Shown piece by piece: positions 41,283 through 49,537 of a DNA stretch of 64,000 bases; positions within the stretch are counted from its first letter, which is position 1, and each line of letters starts with the position of its first letter. Below the pieces are notes generated by a model that worked only from the letters and a program-made list of their open reading frames with translations, did not search any database and was not told where the DNA came from. The stretch is from an uncultured Exiguobacterium sp. (GTDB taxonomy: Bacteria; Bacillota; Bacilli; Exiguobacteriales; Exiguobacteriaceae), in NCBI GenBank assembly GCA_913775715.1, contig CAJYMC010000007.1, positions 1,178,001 through 1,242,000 of the forward strand, in the 5' to 3' direction. A program made the translations under genes and the position numbers.

Positions 41283-41639
41283 TTACTTCGTCCGTTGTTT
41301 TCTAAAGCGTTGGACGGAACGAATCACTGATACGGATCCACCGATGATCGCACCGACACCGACGACGATGCCCGTTTTGAATTTCGTCCCCTGTTTTTCG
41401 GATGTATGCGTTGCTTGATTGTGTTCAAAGAGTTGTTGGAGGGGCGACGACGTCTCGACTTCGAGAATTTTCGATGCATCCTGATGCACGTCTTCTCTAC
41501 GTTCGACACTACAAGGTGACAGATAGAATGGGTTCAAGTTCGTCCGGTACCGATCCGGATTCCAGTTGGCTTGCTGAACAACTGCTTGGGCGTCTTCCGT
41601 CTGTGCTTGATCCTTGATTGGATCGAATTCTTGTTTCAT
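41283..41639 (-). CDS. hypothetical tail-anchored protein
   Basis: 118 residues from MKQEFDPIKDQAQTED (GAGGAGTGATTCAG site). Polar, Gln/Asn-rich N-terminal 85 residues, a single Cys (LSPCSVERRED), then one C-terminal membrane segment (FKTGIVVGVGAIIGGSVSVI) ending in a basic tail RSVQRFRKQRTK. Looks like a tail-anchored membrane protein with the polar part in the cytoplasm. No family recognised. Single gene. Confidence 0.6.
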   Translation of the reverse strand: MKQEFDPIKDQAQTEDAQAVVQQANWNPDRYRTNLNPFYLSPCSVERREDVHQDASKILEVETSSPLQQLFEHNQATHTSEKQGTKFKTGIVVGVGAIIGGSVSVIRSVQRFRKQRTK

Positions 41640-41759
41640 CTGAATCACTCCTCTTCACGTTCAAAACCTGTAGACCGATTTACGTCTGAAGTTTTATTTA
41701 CCTGTTTTTCAAACATTTAAAACATGCATTTGAAAAATTAGTTTACTGTTTTGTGAACA

Positions 41760-42767
41760 TTAGCCGAAATAGGCATGATAGAGCCGCTTCGCGTTGACGA
41801 GATCGCCCTCCCCATGAATCAAGACACGACCATCCCGAAAAGCGACCATCCGATGTTCGTCTGTCGTAAACGCGAGCAAGTAGGGATTGTGAGCAGAAAT
41901 CGCAACAATCGGCTCGAGACGTTGTTTCAACTGTACCAGATCCCGTTGTCCGTCTCCCCGTATCTGAACAGCATCCCGACCGCACAGTGCCGTGAAACGA
42001 ACCGTTTGATCCGATAAGTAAGGGTAGGACGGTTCGATTCCGCACGACAGACACTCCGTTTGCTTCAGTGACTGAACGTTGATTTGTTGGAACGTATTCG
42101 ACCAGACATCAAATGCAAGCAAGCGAGTCCGCATGGCGTCCTTCTGTCCGCTCAGCCACTTCAATGCTTCCGCCACCTGCAAGGATGCGACCATCTGTAC
42201 AGCGGGTCCGATGATCCCTGCTGTATCACACGTCTCCTGATCTCGCGGTAATTGATCGAGCAGACAATGCAGACATGGCGTCTCCCCGGGACGGACGGTA
42301 AACGTGATTCCGTAACTGCCGACACAACCACCATAAATCCACGGAATCGAGCGCAATAACGCCATATCGTTCATCAGCAAACGAATATCGAAATTGTCTG
42401 TCGCATCGATGATTAAATCGATATCATCGAGAAGCCATGTCAGCGCTGCCCGGTCGACGTCCACTACATGTGCTTCGATCGCCACTGTCGAATTGATCGC
42501 TTCAAGCCGTGCTTTTGCGGCAATCGCTTTTGGTACGATGTGACGCGCATCTTCCTCGGTATACAGCTGTTGGCGTTGTAGATTACTCCACTCGACATAA
42601 TCGCGGTCGACGATTCGGACGATGCCGACACCGGCGCGAACGAGTTGTTCTGCCGACGCCGTTCCGAGCGCCCCCATGCCGATGATCAGTACCTTTGCTG
42701 CAGCTAAGCGTGCTTGTCCCGCTTCCCCGATCGGTTGAAATCGAGTTTGCCGTGAGTAACGGTTCAT
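41760..42767 (-). CDS. thiF: ThiF/MoeB-type sulfur-carrier adenylyltransferase
   Basis: 335 residues. E1-like: [21 protein letters not shown], the [13 protein letters not shown] motif, DATDNFDIR, and two CxxC pairs (CLHC near 176, CLSC near 245) for zinc. ThiF adenylates the C-terminal Gly of ThiS so that sulfur can be transferred. A C-terminal extension of about 80 residues beyond the core resembles a rhodanese remnant without an obvious active Cys. Last gene of the thi operon; its start overlaps thiG by 4 bp. The operon context favours ThiS over MoaD as partner. Confidence 0.9.
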   Translation of the reverse strand: MNRYSRQTRFQPIGEAGQARLAAAKVLIIGMGALGTASAEQLVRAGVGIVRIVDRDYVEWSNLQRQQLYTEEDARHIVPKAIAAKARLEAINSTVAIEAHVVDVDRAALTWLLDDIDLIIDATDNFDIRLLMNDMALLRSIPWIYGGCVGSYGITFTVRPGETPCLHCLLDQLPRDQETCDTAGIIGPAVQMVASLQVAEALKWLSGQKDAMRTRLLAFDVWSNTFQQINVQSLKQTECLSCGIEPSYPYLSDQTVRFTALCGRDAVQIRGDGQRDLVQLKQRLEPIVAISAHNPYLLAFTTDEHRMVAFRDGRVLIHGEGDLVNAKRLYHAYFG

Positions 42768-43528
42768 CGAATCAATCCACTTGTCGGACTACTCGCGACC
42801 GCATACTGTTTCTTCTCAATTCGTCCCGCTTCGTAACCAAGGCGCCCTGCTTCGACAGCTAGTCGCATTGCGTGCGCCATCTTGACCGGATCTTTCGCAT
42901 GGGCGACAGCGGAGTTCAATAAGACGCCGTCCGCACCGAGTTCCATCGCATAGGCGACATCGGTCGGTGAACCGATTCCGGCGTCGACGATGACCGGCAC
43001 CGTCGTCTGCTCGATGATGAATTGCAAATGGAGCGGATTGAGGATCCCTTGCCCGGAGCCGATTGGTGACGCCGCCGGCATGATGGCGTGACAACCAAGT
43101 TCTTCGAGTCGTCGTGCAAGGACGACGTCGTCCGACGTATACGGTAAGACGATGAAGCCTTCTTTAAGTAATTCTTCAGAAGCCCGTAACGTCTCGATCG
43201 GGTCAGGTAATAACGTCTTGTCGCAACCGATCACTTCGACCTTAACCATGTCGCACATACCGGATGCCCGCGCAAGCTTCGCCAACCGAACGGCTTCTTC
43301 TGCTGTCTTCGCACCAGCCGTGTTCGGTAGTAGATCGTACTTCGTTAAATCAAGCGACTCCAAAAAATTCGCTTGTTGTTTATCAAAAATATCAAGCCGG
43401 CGAACGGCAAACGTCAAGATTTGTGAGGCGGACGCATCGATTGCTTCCTGCTGTACTGTAGCATCCGTATATTTCCCCGTTCCGAGTAATAACCGTGATT
43501 CAAATGTCTTTTCTCCAATTTTCAGCAT
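42764..43528 (-). CDS. thiG: thiazole synthase
   Basis: 254 residues, full length. TIM-barrel enzyme condensing deoxyxylulose-5-phosphate, dehydroglycine and ThiS-thiocarboxylate into thiazole phosphate. Recognised from [14 protein letters not shown] at the N-terminus, the Schiff-base lysine in [30 protein letters not shown] and [36 protein letters not shown]. Two bases after thiS and overlapping thiF by 4 bp. Confidence 0.96.
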   Translation of the reverse strand: MLKIGEKTFESRLLLGTGKYTDATVQQEAIDASASQILTFAVRRLDIFDKQQANFLESLDLTKYDLLPNTAGAKTAEEAVRLAKLARASGMCDMVKVEVIGCDKTLLPDPIETLRASEELLKEGFIVLPYTSDDVVLARRLEELGCHAIMPAASPIGSGQGILNPLHLQFIIEQTTVPVIVDAGIGSPTDVAYAMELGADGVLLNSAVAHAKDPVKMAHAMRLAVEAGRLGYEAGRIEKKQYAVASSPTSGLIR

Positions 43529-43530
43529 GT

Positions 43531-43731
43531 TTATCCTCCTCCTACGAAATGAACGATTTCAAATGTGTCATTGTCTCGAACGACCGTCTGACCATATGCC
43601 GTACGATCGATGATTTGTCGATTCTGTTCGACGATGACGAGCTTTTCCCCTAAGCCGAGTTGCGTGAGCATGTCCTCGATCGTCTCAATCTGTTCGATCG
43701 TGTGGTCATTGCCGTTAATCGTAATGTTCAT
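43531..43731 (-). CDS. thiS: sulfur carrier protein ThiS
   Basis: 66 residues from [21 protein letters not shown]; its ATG overlaps the thiO stop (ATGA). Ubiquitin-like fold with EIVHFVGGG at the end; the terminal Gly-Gly is the sulfur-carrying site activated by ThiF. The larger open frame extending upstream is inside thiO and is not used. Confidence 0.93.
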   Translation of the reverse strand: MNITINGNDHTIEQIETIEDMLTQLGLGEKLVIVEQNRQIIDRTAYGQTVVRDNDTFEIVHFVGGG

Positions 43732-44672
43732 CGGACTTCCTCCTTCTGAATCAACCGTAATGTATTTACCAAGACTTCCGCTGTCGCCGGTGCGAGTAAG
43801 ATGCCATGCCGATGATGCCCCGTCGCTAGGAAGATCCGACGGGATGAATCGGCGACTCCGATGTATGGCAAGCCGGACACCGTTTGTGGTCGTACACCGG
43901 ACCAAACTTCTTCGATGACCGCGTCACGAATCGGTGGATACAGTCGTTCTGCTGCTTGAAGCAGTGACGTGATCCCAGCGACACTGACACCGACCGTCTC
44001 GTCGTACGGCAGTTCGGTCGCACCGATCAAAATTCGTCCGTCTGCTTTTGGCACAAGGTAGACAGCGTCGTCAAACAGGATCGAGCGTAACGGTTGACCC
44101 GCGAGACGGACGGCGAGACATTCCCCTTTGACCCCATATGTAGCGATCGAAATACTAGCTGTATCGAGCAAGGCTTGCGACCCGCGTCCGGCAGCGACCG
44201 TCACCGTTCGCCCGGTCCACGTTCTCGCATTCGACTCGACCTTGATGAAGTCGTCACTCTCCTCAATACACGTGACGTCCACTTGTTCTTCAATCAATAC
44301 GCCGCGCTTTCGTAAGGCATACATCAATGCAGTCGTCAGTTGTCGTGGATCGATTTGACCGACCGCTGGATACAGATGCTCGCGTCCTTTATGCTTCAAC
44401 AAAAACGGTTGTTCCCGGTACCCACAATCGATGCCAGTCTCTCGCTCGAGGCGACGTGCAAGCAACGGATACAGACGACGACTACGTGCGGCAAGTGTAT
44501 GCAATTCTGCTCTCAGCTCAATGTCCGTCGCAAGCATCCCGGCAGCTGCGCGGCTTGTCCCTTGTCCGCATGTTCCACGTTCTAAGACGACGACGGATTC
44601 GTTCTGACAGGCGAGACCGTAAGCAAGCGTCAAACCGATGACTCCCCCACCGATGATGATGTGATCCGTCAT
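43728..44672 (-). CDS. thiO: glycine oxidase
   Basis: 314 residues, slightly short for the family (about 365) but with all landmarks: the FAD motif HIIIGGGVIGLTLAYGLA, GTSRAAAGMLATDIELRAE, and the C-terminal SGVRPQTVSGLPYIGVAD plus TGHHRHGILLAPATAE. It oxidises glycine to iminoglyoxylate (dehydroglycine) using O2, giving the glycine-derived part of thiazole in aerobic Bacillales in place of ThiH. Overlaps tenI and thiS by 4 bp on each side. Confidence 0.92.
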   Translation of the reverse strand: MTDHIIIGGGVIGLTLAYGLACQNESVVVLERGTCGQGTSRAAAGMLATDIELRAELHTLAARSRRLYPLLARRLERETGIDCGYREQPFLLKHKGREHLYPAVGQIDPRQLTTALMYALRKRGVLIEEQVDVTCIEESDDFIKVESNARTWTGRTVTVAAGRGSQALLDTASISIATYGVKGECLAVRLAGQPLRSILFDDAVYLVPKADGRILIGATELPYDETVGVSVAGITSLLQAAERLYPPIRDAVIEEVWSGVRPQTVSGLPYIGVADSSRRIFLATGHHRHGILLAPATAEVLVNTLRLIQKEEVR

Positions 44673-45259
44673 ACGCGAACCCCCTGGTAACGCTTGATAG
44701 CGGCGAGTGGATCCGCTTGACCGAGAATACCCGATAAGACAGCGATTCCGGTTGCACCGGTCGCTGCGATTTCAGGCATGCGTTCTGGGGTGATCCCGCC
44801 GATCGCAATGACCGGTTTCGTCGTGAAGCTGACGACTTGCTTTAAGGCGTCGATTCCCCGTGGTGGCACGTCCGGCTTCGACGCTGTCGGATAAATATGA
44901 CCGTACAGCAGGCGGTCGGCTCCTTCCGCTTCTGCTGCTAGTGCCTCTGCTAATGAATGGACCGATTTCCCAATGACGAGATTCGGAAAATGACGTCGGA
45001 CATCACGGACACGCAAGGACCGGCGCGTCAACTGCACAGCGATGCCGGCGACATGGGCGACATCGACACGGTCATGAACCGTTAACTGCTCAGGCGAATA
45101 ACCATGCGCAAGGAGCGCTTCAATCAGATCAAGTAATTCTGCCGCCGATAAGTTCGGTTCTCGTAGATGCAGCTGATTCGTATAAGGTTGAAGGGATTGA
45201 AAGGTCTTTATTTCGTCAAGCGGATGAATGGATCCCGTCGAAATCAGATGTAAACGCAT
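44669..45259 (-). CDS. tenI: thiazole tautomerase TenI (ThiE-like)
   Basis: 196 residues from MRLHLISTGSIHPLDE; the frame is open to 45292, but those codons fall within the riboswitch terminator, and GGAAAGGAAGAAC precedes the ATG pair at 45262/45259. TIM barrel of the ThiE/TenI family: LTVHDRVDVAHVAG, VIGKSVHSLAEALAAEAEGADRLLYGHIYPT and PVIAIGGITPERM. TenI aromatises the ThiG product. ThiE can be excluded only by context: the phosphate loop is similar, but the protein lacks the ThiE pyrophosphate motif and begins as TenI does. First gene of the operon. Confidence 0.85.
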   Translation of the reverse strand: MRLHLISTGSIHPLDEIKTFQSLQPYTNQLHLREPNLSAAELLDLIEALLAHGYSPEQLTVHDRVDVAHVAGIAVQLTRRSLRVRDVRRHFPNLVIGKSVHSLAEALAAEAEGADRLLYGHIYPTASKPDVPPRGIDALKQVVSFTTKPVIAIGGITPERMPEIAATGATGIAVLSGILGQADPLAAIKRYQGVRV

Positions 45260-45280
45260 CATGTTCTTCCTTTCCATACG

Positions 45281-45316
45281 AAAAAGGACCACTCCCGATG
45301 TTGAAGGGAGTGGTCC
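45281..45316 (-). terminator. expression-platform terminator of the TPP riboswitch
   Basis: Perfect 11-bp stem GGACCACTCCC / GGGAGTGGTCC followed by TTTTT on the minus strand, 40 nt downstream of the aptamer and just before tenI. Ligand-bound aptamer should allow it to form. Confidence 0.9.
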
Positions 45317-45356
45317 GAAAATGCGCTGAAGCGCTAAGGATATCTAGGATTTCGAG

Positions 45357-45441
45357 CCACTTCCCTCCGCTAGTACGAACTAGATCAGGTTCAAAGGGTC
45401 CGGATACTTCCGTCTCAGTCTGCTGGGAGACTCCCCTAGTG
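45357..45441 (-). promoter_or_regulatory. TPP (thiamine pyrophosphate) riboswitch aptamer
   Basis: On the minus strand the conserved THI-box parts follow in order: CACTAGGGG, GACTGAGACGG (CUGAGA core), CCCTTTGAACCTGATCT and the 3' TAGCGGAGGGAAGTGG, with P1 pairing CACT/AGTG. It precedes tenI by about 100 nt and controls tenI-thiO-thiS-thiG-thiF, turning transcription off when TPP is abundant. Confidence 0.95.
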
Positions 45442-45503
45442 TCTTTTCGTGTTTAATTGGCTTGCCCCATTAGTCTAGCATGAGTCGCTTTGCTTCGCTA
45501 GTC

Positions 45504-46724
45504 CTAGTTGAGCGCTCTCACTTGCTGAATCAACTCCGATTTCGTTGGTCGCTGTTGCTCTTGACTGTCGGCATACGTCTGCTTCAGCTTCAGGATTCGC
45601 ATCACTTTAGCATCGAGCATCGCAGGCGTCAGCGTTTTGTCTTTGACAGCTTGCATTACTTCAGCATGCACTTTCGCATAAGCTCCTGCCTCTGAAAACA
45701 TTGCCATATCAGCTCCGTTGACGAGCGACTGACGTGCCGCTTCCGCGAGACCATATCGTTTCGTGATTGCCCCCATGACGAGATCATCTGTGATGATGAC
45801 ACCGTTGAATCCGAGTTGCTGACGCAAGAGATCAGTCAAGATCGGCTTCGAGAGCGAGGACGGGTTCTGATCGTCATACGCGGGATAAAGAATATGGGCA
45901 ACCATTACCATCTCGGCGCCCTCTTGAATCGCTTCTTGGAACGGTAACAGTTCCGTTCGCTGTAGTTCTTCCTTTGACGCTGTCACTTTCGGCAGTCCAA
46001 CATGGGAATCGACACTCGTATTGCCGTGACCGGGAAAATGTTTGACGACCGGAATCGTTCCCGTCTCTTGCATCCCGTGCATCAGGGCCGTCCCAAGTGT
46101 CGCGACGGTCTTCGGATCAGCACTTAACGCACGGTCGCCGATGATCGGATTGTTCGGATTACTGTTAACGTCAAGGACCGGTGCGAAGTCCATGTTGAAG
46201 CCATAAAATCGCGACAGGTGACCAAGCGTACGTCCGACGTCTTCCATTTTCGCAGCATCTGCACCTTGCGCCATCCGTTGACTCGTCGGAAGACGTAATC
46301 GTTGATCCGGTATCCGGCTGACGCGTCCGCCCTCTTCATCAATCCCGACAAATGTATACGGTTTTTGATTCGTCTCTTGAATCGCCCGCGTGAACGTCAG
46401 GAGTTGCTCTTCTGACGTGATATTCCCACCGAGCAGTAAGACCCCACCAATCGCATGCATCTCTAACACTTTTCGGTCAGCTGCTGAGAGTTCCGTACCA
46501 GCGACTCCGATATAGAGCAATTGATCGACCTTCTCGGACGCCGACATCGTTACCAGTTGTTGCTTTAGTTTTGTTTGTTGTCGTTCTTCCTTTGTCGGCT
46601 CAGGCTTCGGTTTCATTTCTTCTGTCGGTTGCTTCGTTTCCGGTTGCGATGGTTTCGTTGGTTCCGTCGTCTCCTGCGCACACCCTGCAAGCAACAGGCA
46701 ACCGATCAGTACGACTTTCTTCAC
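45504..46724 (-). CDS. nagZ: beta-N-acetylhexosaminidase lipoprotein (NagZ-like, GH3)
   Basis: 406 residues from a GTG overlapping the OsmC stop (GTGA). Lipobox LLAGC (Cys15) gives a membrane-anchored exoenzyme, followed by a P/E/K/T-rich linker (residues 20-50). The GH3 catalytic domain shows GVLLLGGNI, FVGIDEEGGRVSRIPD, VKHFPGHGNTSVDSH (His/Asp acid-base dyad typical of NagZ) and ITDDLVMGAI with the nucleophile Asp. It removes GlcNAc from muropeptides during cell-wall turnover. No terminator is visible between it and the downstream TPP riboswitch, so read-through into the thi leader is possible. Confidence 0.9.
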   Translation of the reverse strand: MKKVVLIGCLLLAGCAQETTEPTKPSQPETKQPTEEMKPKPEPTKEERQQTKLKQQLVTMSASEKVDQLLYIGVAGTELSAADRKVLEMHAIGGVLLLGGNITSEEQLLTFTRAIQETNQKPYTFVGIDEEGGRVSRIPDQRLRLPTSQRMAQGADAAKMEDVGRTLGHLSRFYGFNMDFAPVLDVNSNPNNPIIGDRALSADPKTVATLGTALMHGMQETGTIPVVKHFPGHGNTSVDSHVGLPKVTASKEELQRTELLPFQEAIQEGAEMVMVAHILYPAYDDQNPSSLSKPILTDLLRQQLGFNGVIITDDLVMGAITKRYGLAEAARQSLVNGADMAMFSEAGAYAKVHAEVMQAVKDKTLTPAMLDAKVMRILKLKQTYADSQEQQRPTKSELIQQVRALN

Positions 46725-47146
46725 AAAGGATCCTCGCTCCGGACACCATTGATCGAATAATAGACGGAAATCTCAGCGTTCAAGGATTGCGAAACCGAAC
46801 AATATTTATCTTTTGATAACGAGATGGCGCGACGGACCTTATCTTCCGGGAGATCACCTTCGAGCCGGTAATGAATCGAGATCGACGTAAAACGCCGCGG
46901 GTGGTCCTCTGCCCGTTCTCCTTCGATATCCATTTCGAAATGGGTGATCGTCAAGCGCATCTTCTCTAAGATCGAAACGATATCAATTCCAGTACAGCCG
47001 GCAACGGCATGTAGCAGTAGTTCAGTCGGTCGCGGCGCTTGATTTTCGCCACCGTTTTCGGGTGCTGCATCCATTGCAAGATGATGCCCTGATTCCGTCT
47101 GTCCACTAAATCCCATCTGTTTGTTCCATGTCACTGTCGCTTGCAT
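46721..47146 (-). CDS. OsmC-family protein
   Basis: 141 residues from MQATVTWNKQMGFSG (AAAGGAGTGGAAACG site). The OsmC fold with PRPTELLLHAVAGCTGIDIVSIL, containing the first redox Cys, and SLSKDKYCSVSQSLN with the second, matches the YhfA/OsmC-like subgroup of thiol peroxidases. The Glu/Arg usually completing the active site (E in PTELLL) is kept. Overlaps the nagZ start by 4 bp, though a shared role is not obvious. Confidence 0.87.
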   Translation of the reverse strand: MQATVTWNKQMGFSGQTESGHHLAMDAAPENGGENQAPRPTELLLHAVAGCTGIDIVSILEKMRLTITHFEMDIEGERAEDHPRRFTSISIHYRLEGDLPEDKVRRAISLSKDKYCSVSQSLNAEISVYYSINGVRSEDPL

Positions 47147-47336
47147 CGTTTCCACTCCTTTATAAGTAGTCTTCTTCTGTAGTATACGCAAAAAACAGTA
47201 CTCCTGGAAATTCACACGCTATTTTGAATAATGGTTCTTTTCCCGAAATCTCGCTTTGCGATACCCGACGAAATCGTTTCATGCTATTCTGTTACTCATA
47301 GTTTCGCGCGCAAGCGCCAGAATTGAGGAATTATTC

Positions 47337-48521
47337 ATGTCACCTACTACTCGTTTAAGTCGACACGATTGGCTGTTGATTGCCACGTTGTCGCTCCTGA
47401 CATTCGTTCTCGGAACAAGCGAATTCGTCATCGTCGGGATCCTCGCTGAAATCTCCTCAGCTCTTGATATCACGATCGCAACAGCCGGTACGCTCGTCTC
47501 GGCATTTGCCATCTCCTTTGCAATCGGTACACCGATCGTCATGTCGCTAACCGGTCATCTGGAACGACGTCGCCTGATCTTACGTCTCTTACTCGCCTGG
47601 GTCTTACTGAATCTTGCCAGTAGTTTTGCTCCAAGTTACGAAGTATTGCTTGCCACACGTATTCTGACAGCGATCCTGACTGGTGTCTTGATCTCACTCG
47701 CGATGGTCGTCGCAAGTGACGGAGTTCCCGTCGCAAAGCGTGGTGTCGCCGTCTCGTTCATTTTCGGTGGCTTTACACTCGCGAATGTCCTCGGTGTCCC
47801 AATCGGAACCTTTATTGGTCAACATGCTGGCTTCGAAGCCACGTTCTGGCTGACAACAGTCATGGGATTGATTGCGTTTGTCGCCGTATGGAAGATTGTT
47901 CCGGTCCAACAATCGACGGGTTCCGGTTCAATCAAGGAGCAGCTTGGACTGCTCGCTAATCCGCGAATCCTGATCGCCTTCTTTATTCCGTCATTTGGAT
48001 TCGGGGCAACCTACGTCGTCTACACGTACCTCGTGCCGATCCTGCAAACAGAACTCGGGATTGCGAAGACATGGATCAGTCCGATCCTGCTCGCTTACGG
48101 CGTCGTTTCGATCTTCAGTAACATTCTTGCCGGCAAGATTGCTAGCAAAAATCCGATGGGACGCTTACGGTTCGTCTTCGTCGTACAAGCGATTGTCCTT
48201 GCTGCGTTATACTTCACGACAGCATCCCTTCCGCTTGGTCTGTTCAACATCGCCTTGATGTCGTTGATGTCGATTTTACTGACGACTTCGACACAAATCT
48301 ACTTGATTGACCTCGCTGAAAAGTTCAACCCGGAAGCAAAAGGACTCGCTGCTTCATTGATGCCGGTTGCGAGTAACGTCGGGATTGCCTTCGGTTCGGC
48401 ACTCGGTGGCATCGTCTATGCGAACGGTCCGATGATGAACACCGCACTCGTCGGTGGACTGGTCGCACTCGTTGCTGCTTTATTGACTGCAATCAGTCAT
48501 CGCCTCGATCAACGGTCATGA
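47337..48521 (+). CDS. MFS drug/sugar efflux permease (DHA1, AraJ/YdhP-like)
   Basis: 394 residues from MSPTTRLSRHDWLLIATLSLL (TTGAGGAATTATTC site). Twelve membrane segments. The start of the protein with LTFVLGTSEFVIVGILAEIS and motif A-like GHLERRRLILR, plus a second-half SIFSNILAGKIASKNPMGRLR, is typical of AraJ/arabinose-efflux-type DHA1 transporters. These export diverse compounds; substrate unknown. Probably not in an operon with the DoxX gene because a structured 120-bp gap follows. Confidence 0.87.
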   Translation: MSPTTRLSRHDWLLIATLSLLTFVLGTSEFVIVGILAEISSALDITIATAGTLVSAFAISFAIGTPIVMSLTGHLERRRLILRLLLAWVLLNLASSFAPSYEVLLATRILTAILTGVLISLAMVVASDGVPVAKRGVAVSFIFGGFTLANVLGVPIGTFIGQHAGFEATFWLTTVMGLIAFVAVWKIVPVQQSTGSGSIKEQLGLLANPRILIAFFIPSFGFGATYVVYTYLVPILQTELGIAKTWISPILLAYGVVSIFSNILAGKIASKNPMGRLRFVFVVQAIVLAALYFTTASLPLGLFNIALMSLMSILLTTSTQIYLIDLAEKFNPEAKGLAASLMPVASNVGIAFGSALGGIVYANGPMMNTALVGGLVALVAALLTAISHRLDQRS

Positions 48522-48551
48522 AACCGTTACCTTATCCTTTTTTGTAACAGG

Positions 48552-48624
48552 TCGATGACGGTTCGATGACGTTATGATGATAGTCCCCATCTCGCTGATG
48601 ATTTTTCAGTATGATGGGGACTAT
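48552..48624. promoter_or_regulatory. direct repeat plus 12-bp inverted repeat upstream of the doxX-like gene
   Basis: TCGATGACG occurs twice with an 11-bp period (48552-48560, 48563-48571). Then ATAGTCCCCATC (48580-48591) and GATGGGGACTAT (48613-48624) form a perfect inverted repeat with a 21-bp centre. It lies 25 bp before the start codon and has no T-run, so an operator is more likely than a terminator. Confidence 0.55.
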
Positions 48625-48648
48625 GTTGTAGTAGAGGAGTGTCTGAAA

Positions 48649-49137
48649 GTGAAAGCATTACACATCATCGGTCTCGGTCTATTGACGGTCATCCGACTCT
48701 GGCTCGGAATCCAGTGGTTCATCGCTGGAATCGGTAAGTACATCAACGGCTTTGATGCACAGCCGTTTCTCGAAGGAGCGCTCGCGAAGTCAACTGGCGA
48801 AGACGCACTCGTCAGTTCCTGGTATGCGACGTGGATCGAGCAACTCGCTTTACCGAATGTCGGGCTAATCAACGTCTTAATCCCGTTCGCGGAACTCGTC
48901 GTCGGCATCTTGTTGATTCTCAGTCTGTTGACAGTTCCTGCACTGGTCGTCGGAAGCATCATGAATCTCAATTACTTACTCGCTGGGACGATTGCGTTGA
49001 ATCCAGTCTTCTTAGCAGCGTCTATCGCCTTACTTGCTGCAGGACGCTTTGCGTATTACATCGGCATCGATCACTGGATCATCCGCTGGTATCGCTCGTC
49101 ACAGCAACCGCATCCCCTTGATCGGATTCCGGTCTAA
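48649..49137 (+). CDS. DoxX-family membrane protein
   Basis: 162 residues from a GTG at 48649 (GAGGAGTGTCTGAAA before it); the longer ATG frame starts inside the upstream inverted repeat. Four membrane segments and the DoxX/MauE-type pattern: RLWLGIQWFIAGIGKYINGFDAQPFLEGAL, then VGLINVLIPFAELVVGILLILSLLT. DoxX proteins act in quinone or thiol redox and sulfur-oxidation contexts, but the role here is unknown. Ended by a bidirectional terminator. Confidence 0.83.
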   Translation: MKALHIIGLGLLTVIRLWLGIQWFIAGIGKYINGFDAQPFLEGALAKSTGEDALVSSWYATWIEQLALPNVGLINVLIPFAELVVGILLILSLLTVPALVVGSIMNLNYLLAGTIALNPVFLAASIALLAAGRFAYYIGIDHWIIRWYRSSQQPHPLDRIPV

Positions 49138-49142
49138 CGAAA

Positions 49143-49176
49143 AAACTCTCCCGCGTGCGGGAGAGTTATTTTTTTT
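49143..49176. terminator. bidirectional terminator touching the stop codon of the convergent gene
   Basis: AACTCTCCCG-CGTG-CGGGAGAGTT, T8 tail on plus and T6 on minus. The minus-strand gene at 49166-49459 ends inside it, its stop codon lying in the T8 side. Confidence 0.88.
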
Positions 49177-49459
49177 GTTGCTCGAGAATCGTCTGTTGTG
49201 TCGGGGTCCCGCCGACTGAGACCGTACGCTCGAGGAATAGGTATGGTTTACCATCAACTTCAAAGCGACGATCACCGAGATAACGCGCCGAGTGCCCATC
49301 CGTTGCGAGCTTTTGTTCGATTGCTGCGACATGTTCGTCGAGTGAATAATAGCGGTCGTCGAACGTCAGCGTGATGTTTTTCTTACGATACCCGAGTAAG
49401 AAATTGTAGTAGAACCAGTACATAGCACCTGCGAATACGACAAAAATCAAAAATTGCAT
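49166..49459 (-). CDS. hypothetical membrane-anchored protein
   Basis: 97 residues (GGGGGAACTCAC site). One N-terminal membrane segment (QFLIFVVFAGAMYWFYYNFLLG) followed by a small soluble domain: NITLTFDDRYYSLDEHVAAIEQKL, then DGHSARYLGDRRFEVDGKPYLFLER. No family recognised. A single gene ending directly on its terminator, which shows how tightly this region is packed. Confidence 0.65.
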   Translation of the reverse strand: MQFLIFVVFAGAMYWFYYNFLLGYRKKNITLTFDDRYYSLDEHVAAIEQKLATDGHSARYLGDRRFEVDGKPYLFLERTVSVGGTPTQQTILEQQKK

Positions 49460-49537
49460 GTGAGTTCCCCCTTTGTATAGTTTTTATACGTTGGAAGAAA
49501 ACAGGAGGTTTCAAATATTTCACTATTTTTTCGTGGT

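Noticed and set aside
41705..41737. TTTTTCAAA / TTTGAAAAA inverted repeat after thiF
   Set aside because: Arms are almost only A/T with a 15-nt loop and no T-tail; too weak to call a terminator or operator.
43732..43905. Longer start for thiS giving a 124-residue protein
   Set aside because: The extension lies inside thiO; the ATG overlapping the thiO stop gives the normal 66-residue sulfur carrier.
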